64,000 nt of DNA, from positions 3,329,501 through 3,393,500 of the forward strand of contig NC_011566.1 in assembly GCF_000014885.1 (NCBI RefSeq), given 5' to 3'. A model generated the notes under the pieces. That model did no database searches. It saw only the letters and a list, made by a program, of their open reading frames with translations, and was not told the origin of the DNA. Numbering within the stretch: the first letter of the stretch is position 1; every line of letters starts with the position of its first letter. Both the position numbers and the translations under genes were made by a program. The DNA comes from Shewanella piezotolerans WP3. Lineage in GTDB: Bacteria; Pseudomonadota; Gammaproteobacteria; Enterobacterales; Shewanellaceae. Of this stretch, positions 60,421 through 64,000 are shown in pieces.

Positions 60421-62463
60421 TTACATGATCATATCCACTTTAGCAATTTGTTCCTCATAGTCTGCTGATTTAAAAACCCTAAAGTCATGTTCTTGTTCCA
60501 TTCGATAAGTAGGGCTTACATCTTTCAACACAAATCTGCGTTGCAAAATCTTGAATGAATCTTGACTAATCGCTGGAAGCTGTACATTACTGTATTCAAA
60601 GGAGTCTTCAATCTCACTCAGCTGAGGAGGTCTTAATAAGTAAGGTTGAAGATTATCTTTAAGCTCTTTTAGATCAGAATACAACTCATACCATGCAATA
60701 TCTCGCATATCACCCTGTTCACAAGGTACTGCGAGCAAACTCATTGTCTTTGACTCAAAATAAGAGTTCAATATTTTTTCATCAACAACAGGAACCCCAT
60801 CAAACTTATAACCAATGAATATGCGAGCGCTATTTACAATGCACTGGGCAAAATTGTATTGCTTTGTTGAATCATATTTCCACCCTAATCGCTTAAACAC
60901 CGACTCGATGTTGGCTTGTAAGAACTTCGTTTTTCTATTTACTTGAATACCTGCATACTGAAGAGTATCTGCGGTACGCTGCTTCATAACTTCCGAATCT
61001 ACTGTGAGTGTAGCTTTAAACTCTCCTACGATTATTAAATCATCAACTCGAGCCAATAGGTCAAACTCTTCCTCACCCGCCTGCAATTTGATGCGCTTAC
61101 CGACAGCCTGATCATAATCATCTATAAACTCGTTCTGAACTAATTGTTCATTTAGCAGATCAACAACTGTCTGCTCGTATTTATATCCCTTTTGAGTCAA
61201 ATCAATTCCTAGCTCTACACACCACTTTTCAATCAGCCTTGTCATTACAGGTGAAGCTAAAGCACTAACCGATATCGCATAATGGCTATTAGATTTTTTG
61301 ATTAATGGCTGACACCACAAATCAGACGTCTTATCTGCTTTGAACGTCATAAACTCCAGAATATTTGAGACTTTTTCAGCAGCGAGACCTGTAGCTTTCA
61401 TCAGTGCAAATTTTAATGATAATGCTTGTACTGTCGGACAAAACTGTAAAAGCTTATTGAGGCTCCATACACTGTCATCCTCAGGAAACCTCTCCATAAG
61501 GTCACCTGACATTAACATTAGGCATCTCATTACTGACAAGGCATCTCTAATTGCAAAACCCTTTCCATGTTCTTTGATTAACCACTCTTCTGGGTAATAT
61601 TTGAGCATATCTGTAGTTGTGATCTGCCAGTGAGCATTACGTGATAAAGTCACCTCGTCAGCACCTTTTACATGAGCAACTTCAGCAAGCTTTCTTTTTC
61701 CTTGTTTTCTGATAACAACATATTTATCGCCTGAAAAAATCGCTTGAATTGTAGGGTCTGTTGCAATATGCCCTTTTTGAGCACTAAGCCTTTCTCGACG
61801 AATTGCGCTATTTTCGAATGAGAATTCAAACTCAGACGCAGGCTGCTTAACACAATAAACTTTTTGCTCTTTATCGACTTGAATAAGGTCGTAGTCAGAC
61901 CAAAACAAGCACTGCCACACATGTGAATATAAGACGTATAACTGAGATAAATCGATTTCATAACGGATAAAGCTCATTAAATCATCTGGAGCCGCCGACT
62001 TTTTAATAGGTTGATTATCATCTATTCGCTTCTGACACATACGAATTGCAGGCTGTAGCCCATCAACACACCCATGGGAGATTTCTTGAAGTGTTAATGA
62101 GTTCCCTATGTAGTTGGCATTTATCTTAATCCCAAAAGCACTAGCTCTAGTTTCTGCTAAAGCATTTTTCATAGCGACTGCGAGCTCTCTATTTGACATT
62201 GCCACATAAGCTAATATCAACTTTTCATTAGTAGTCTTGGGAGCTCTTAAATAAGCATCATCCAACAATGTTCGAATTTCTGAAAGCAAACTATCGATAA
62301 CGCACCCAGAGGCAAAAATTTTACCATCACGCTTCGAAGCTGTACCTTTAACTTTTTCCCATTCCTCAATCCAACTGTCTAATTTGAAGTCAAATCGTGT
62401 TGGTGGTTTAATCTTGTTCTTGATTATTTTTTCAACAAAAACATTTTCAACTTCATCACTCAT
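60421..62463 (-). CDS. Large protein with C-terminal PD-(D/E)XK-like nuclease domain
   Basis: 680 residues, family not recognised. The N-terminal 420 residues are mainly helical. From about residue 426 a restriction-endonuclease-like core is visible: E430 in GYKYEQTVVDLL, D468 in EEEFDLLARVDDL and E481-x-K483 in IIVGEFKATL, the order and spacing of PD-(D/E)XK enzymes. A strong AAGGAG site precedes the ATG. It is divergent from a phospholipase-D-type nuclease gene, with 180 bases between starts. A defence role is inferred from domain type and island context only. Confidence 0.7.
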   Translation of the reverse strand: MSDEVENVFVEKIIKNKIKPPTRFDFKLDSWIEEWEKVKGTASKRDGKIFASGCVIDSLLSEIRTLLDDAYLRAPKTTNEKLILAYVAMSNRELAVAMKNALAETRASAFGIKINANYIGNSLTLQEISHGCVDGLQPAIRMCQKRIDDNQPIKKSAAPDDLMSFIRYEIDLSQLYVLYSHVWQCLFWSDYDLIQVDKEQKVYCVKQPASEFEFSFENSAIRRERLSAQKGHIATDPTIQAIFSGDKYVVIRKQGKRKLAEVAHVKGADEVTLSRNAHWQITTTDMLKYYPEEWLIKEHGKGFAIRDALSVMRCLMLMSGDLMERFPEDDSVWSLNKLLQFCPTVQALSLKFALMKATGLAAEKVSNILEFMTFKADKTSDLWCQPLIKKSNSHYAISVSALASPVMTRLIEKWCVELGIDLTQKGYKYEQTVVDLLNEQLVQNEFIDDYDQAVGKRIKLQAGEEEFDLLARVDDLIIVGEFKATLTVDSEVMKQRTADTLQYAGIQVNRKTKFLQANIESVFKRLGWKYDSTKQYNFAQCIVNSARIFIGYKFDGVPVVDEKILNSYFESKTMSLLAVPCEQGDMRDIAWYELYSDLKELKDNLQPYLLRPPQLSEIEDSFEYSNVQLPAISQDSFKILQRRFVLKDVSPTYRMEQEHDFRVFKSADYEEQIAKVDMIM

Positions 62464-62643
62464 TGGATCAACTCCTTAGTATTTATGAGACATATATTAT
62501 CAGCACGCTAGCACTATTTAAATCAGATGGTTACGAAAATACTTGCTGAGACATGATATATACATTTTTGGCCTTTTATTGATATAAGCCAGAGAATTAA
62601 ACTCATTTGATGGTAAGGTTTATCGATCATTTATGGGGGGGCT

Positions 62644-63918
62644 ATGACGGGCTTATATACAAACAGCAATTCGAAGCAAGATTTCATCAGACATGGCATC
62701 ATAACTAGCATAGAAGATGGTATGGACGTTTTTATAGCCTCTGCGTTTTTCACTGAGTCTAGTGTCATTGATGAGCTGGTACAGAAAGGTTGTCACATAA
62801 GGATTGTTATCCGCCTTGGATTCCCCACGTTACCTGCAGCTCTTGAAAAATTACTTAAACACAACAAAGTTGAAGCGAGATACTTCACTAGCAACTCGTT
62901 TCATCCAAAATTTTATATTTTCGGAGACAAAAAAGTCTTAATTGGCTCTGCAAACCTTACCTGTTCAGCTCTTCTATCCAATCAAGAAGTTATGGTTAGC
63001 CTCAATTCAAGCGACTCTAGATTTGATGAACTGAAATCACTTTTTGCTGACTACTGGGAAGAAGCATCCGTACTAACCAAAGAAGCTATCAATAACTACC
63101 GCAGCATTTATAACAAGTTCGGGAAACTAGATTCATTGATCAAACAACTAGACGATAGTGTTATCGATAAATTGGGTGATAAGAACTTTTCAAATATCAG
63201 TCGTGGGAAGAAAAAAGTTAATCGAGAATCAATCTTCCAAGACACTTACTATAAGTCTTATCAAGAGTCCGTTTATGCTTTCCGTTGCATCGAGGAAACC
63301 TACATCACGTTTGAACGAAAGATTAGTGAAAACAGCATACCATTAAGGCTTGAAATCGATTCATTCTTTAGCTTTGTTCGAGATAGGCATGCTTCAACAG
63401 ATATTTGGAAAAGACAGGCAGTCGGTTGGACCAACAGTCAAAAAGCAAACCTTAAAGTCCTTATTGACGAGTGGCTGACTATTCACTGGAAACACTTTGA
63501 AGACACAATTGTACCCATCAATTATCCGCTCATTACTCAAGTCTTTGGCTCAGTGCAATCAATCAAATCTGCGCCAATGCATGACATAGTAGAAGCGTTA
63601 TGTGTACTCCACTCTTTCCACGACAGATTCAGATTCTACAAAGGCGGTCTAGAGACACTAAAGACAACTTTCATTGATACCAACAACGAGCAGAAAGTTA
63701 AAAAAACTCTTTGTTATTTACTGTACGGGAAAGACGATATAGTCAAGCGCATGTCTAATTGTATTCACGACTCCGAGTACGAGCTAAACGAATTTGGTCC
63801 TGCAAATGTTCAGGAGCTGGTTGGATGGATAAACAAAGAGAACCTCCCAGTAATTAATGGACGAACCACTAAAGTGCTTAGATACTTTGGATTTGAAGTG
63901 AAGCAGCTTGGTGGCTAG
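62644..63918 (+). CDS. Phospholipase D-family (HKD) nuclease-like protein
   Basis: 424 residues. The N-terminal domain (about 10-150) is a single PLD domain: SFHPKFYIFGDKKVLIGSAN with H87 and K89, an Asp at 95 (one place later than the usual HxK-x4-D), and GSANLT. One HKD motif means a dimer would be needed for activity, as in Nuc and restriction enzymes of this fold. The rest (about 170-424) is helical and unrecognised. The start has GGGGGG upstream. Divergent from the PD-(D/E)XK-like gene, suggesting a joint system. Nothing recognisable follows in the last 80 bases. Confidence 0.75.
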   Translation: MTGLYTNSNSKQDFIRHGIITSIEDGMDVFIASAFFTESSVIDELVQKGCHIRIVIRLGFPTLPAALEKLLKHNKVEARYFTSNSFHPKFYIFGDKKVLIGSANLTCSALLSNQEVMVSLNSSDSRFDELKSLFADYWEEASVLTKEAINNYRSIYNKFGKLDSLIKQLDDSVIDKLGDKNFSNISRGKKKVNRESIFQDTYYKSYQESVYAFRCIEETYITFERKISENSIPLRLEIDSFFSFVRDRHASTDIWKRQAVGWTNSQKANLKVLIDEWLTIHWKHFEDTIVPINYPLITQVFGSVQSIKSAPMHDIVEALCVLHSFHDRFRFYKGGLETLKTTFIDTNNEQKVKKTLCYLLYGKDDIVKRMSNCIHDSEYELNEFGPANVQELVGWINKENLPVINGRTTKVLRYFGFEVKQLGG

Positions 63919-64000
63919 ATGAACTATTTTATATTTATTAGATAGTTATATAACTTTTACTGGAACACTATGTATATGAACTGTACAATGCTCGGTTCAT

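Noticed and set aside
48300..64000. CRISPR array or toxin-antitoxin pair
   Set aside because: No regularly spaced repeats were found; the small overlapping genes at 58019-58554 look more like regulators than a recognisable toxin-antitoxin pair.

Overview
The window reads as a chromosomal segment of a marine gammaproteobacterium, most likely Shewanella or a close relative. This is inferred from recognisable proteins and their grouping (a TtpC/TonB2/ExbB2/ExbD2 cluster with DUF3450 and TPR partners, DNA polymerase II, PriC, RraB, DinG, AvtA, a large TonB-dependent receptor) and not from a database search. No rRNA, tRNA or CRISPR array was seen; one structural RNA (4.5S SRP RNA) is present.

Positions 1-9506: a small cysteine-bearing protein behind a candidate Fur box, an M23 murein endopeptidase, the sbcD-sbcC nuclease operon, and a PepSY protein with an OmpR-type regulator and sensor kinase. 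Positions 9536-10242 are a roughly 0.7 kb non-coding element with near-perfect terminal inverted repeats. Then come avtA and a TonB-dependent receptor.

Positions 15844-24702 are a divalent-metal efflux island on the minus strand: an outer-membrane channel, adaptor and RND pump (CzcCBA type), then a HupE/UreJ membrane protein, a membrane-anchored protein and a small periplasmic protein. Upstream sits a BlaI-type repressor with an M56 membrane metalloprotease. Four related palindromes lie at the two promoters, which suggests the BlaI/M56 pair controls metal efflux and not beta-lactam resistance.

Positions 24736-48577 are mostly ordinary chromosome: a TSUP transporter and LysR regulator, a NERD-pseudokinase protein, rraB, an S4 protein, an acetyltransferase, a parvulin, a DUF885 lipoprotein, a degenerate GGDEF protein, the TonB2 energy-transduction operon with a candidate Fur box, a porin, polB, dinG, a second TSUP transporter, priC, a DUF2057 protein, an HDAC-fold deacetylase and a ComFB-like protein. 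The 4.5S RNA follows at about 48740-48836.

From 49055 to the window end the content changes to accessory DNA: a DUF6119 (TIGR04141) protein, several unrecognised small proteins, a lipoprotein, a 51-residue hydrophobic peptide, a small serine recombinase, a TOPRIM/P-loop replication-like protein preceded by tiny helix-turn-helix and ribbon-helix-helix proteins, a methyltransferase-fold protein that lacks the catalytic NPPY motif and ends in a helix-turn-helix, and a divergent pair made of a 680-residue PD-(D/E)XK-like protein and a phospholipase-D-family nuclease. This looks like an integrated plasmid-like or integrative element carrying defence-type cargo. It runs at least close to the right edge of the window, so its far boundary is not visible.
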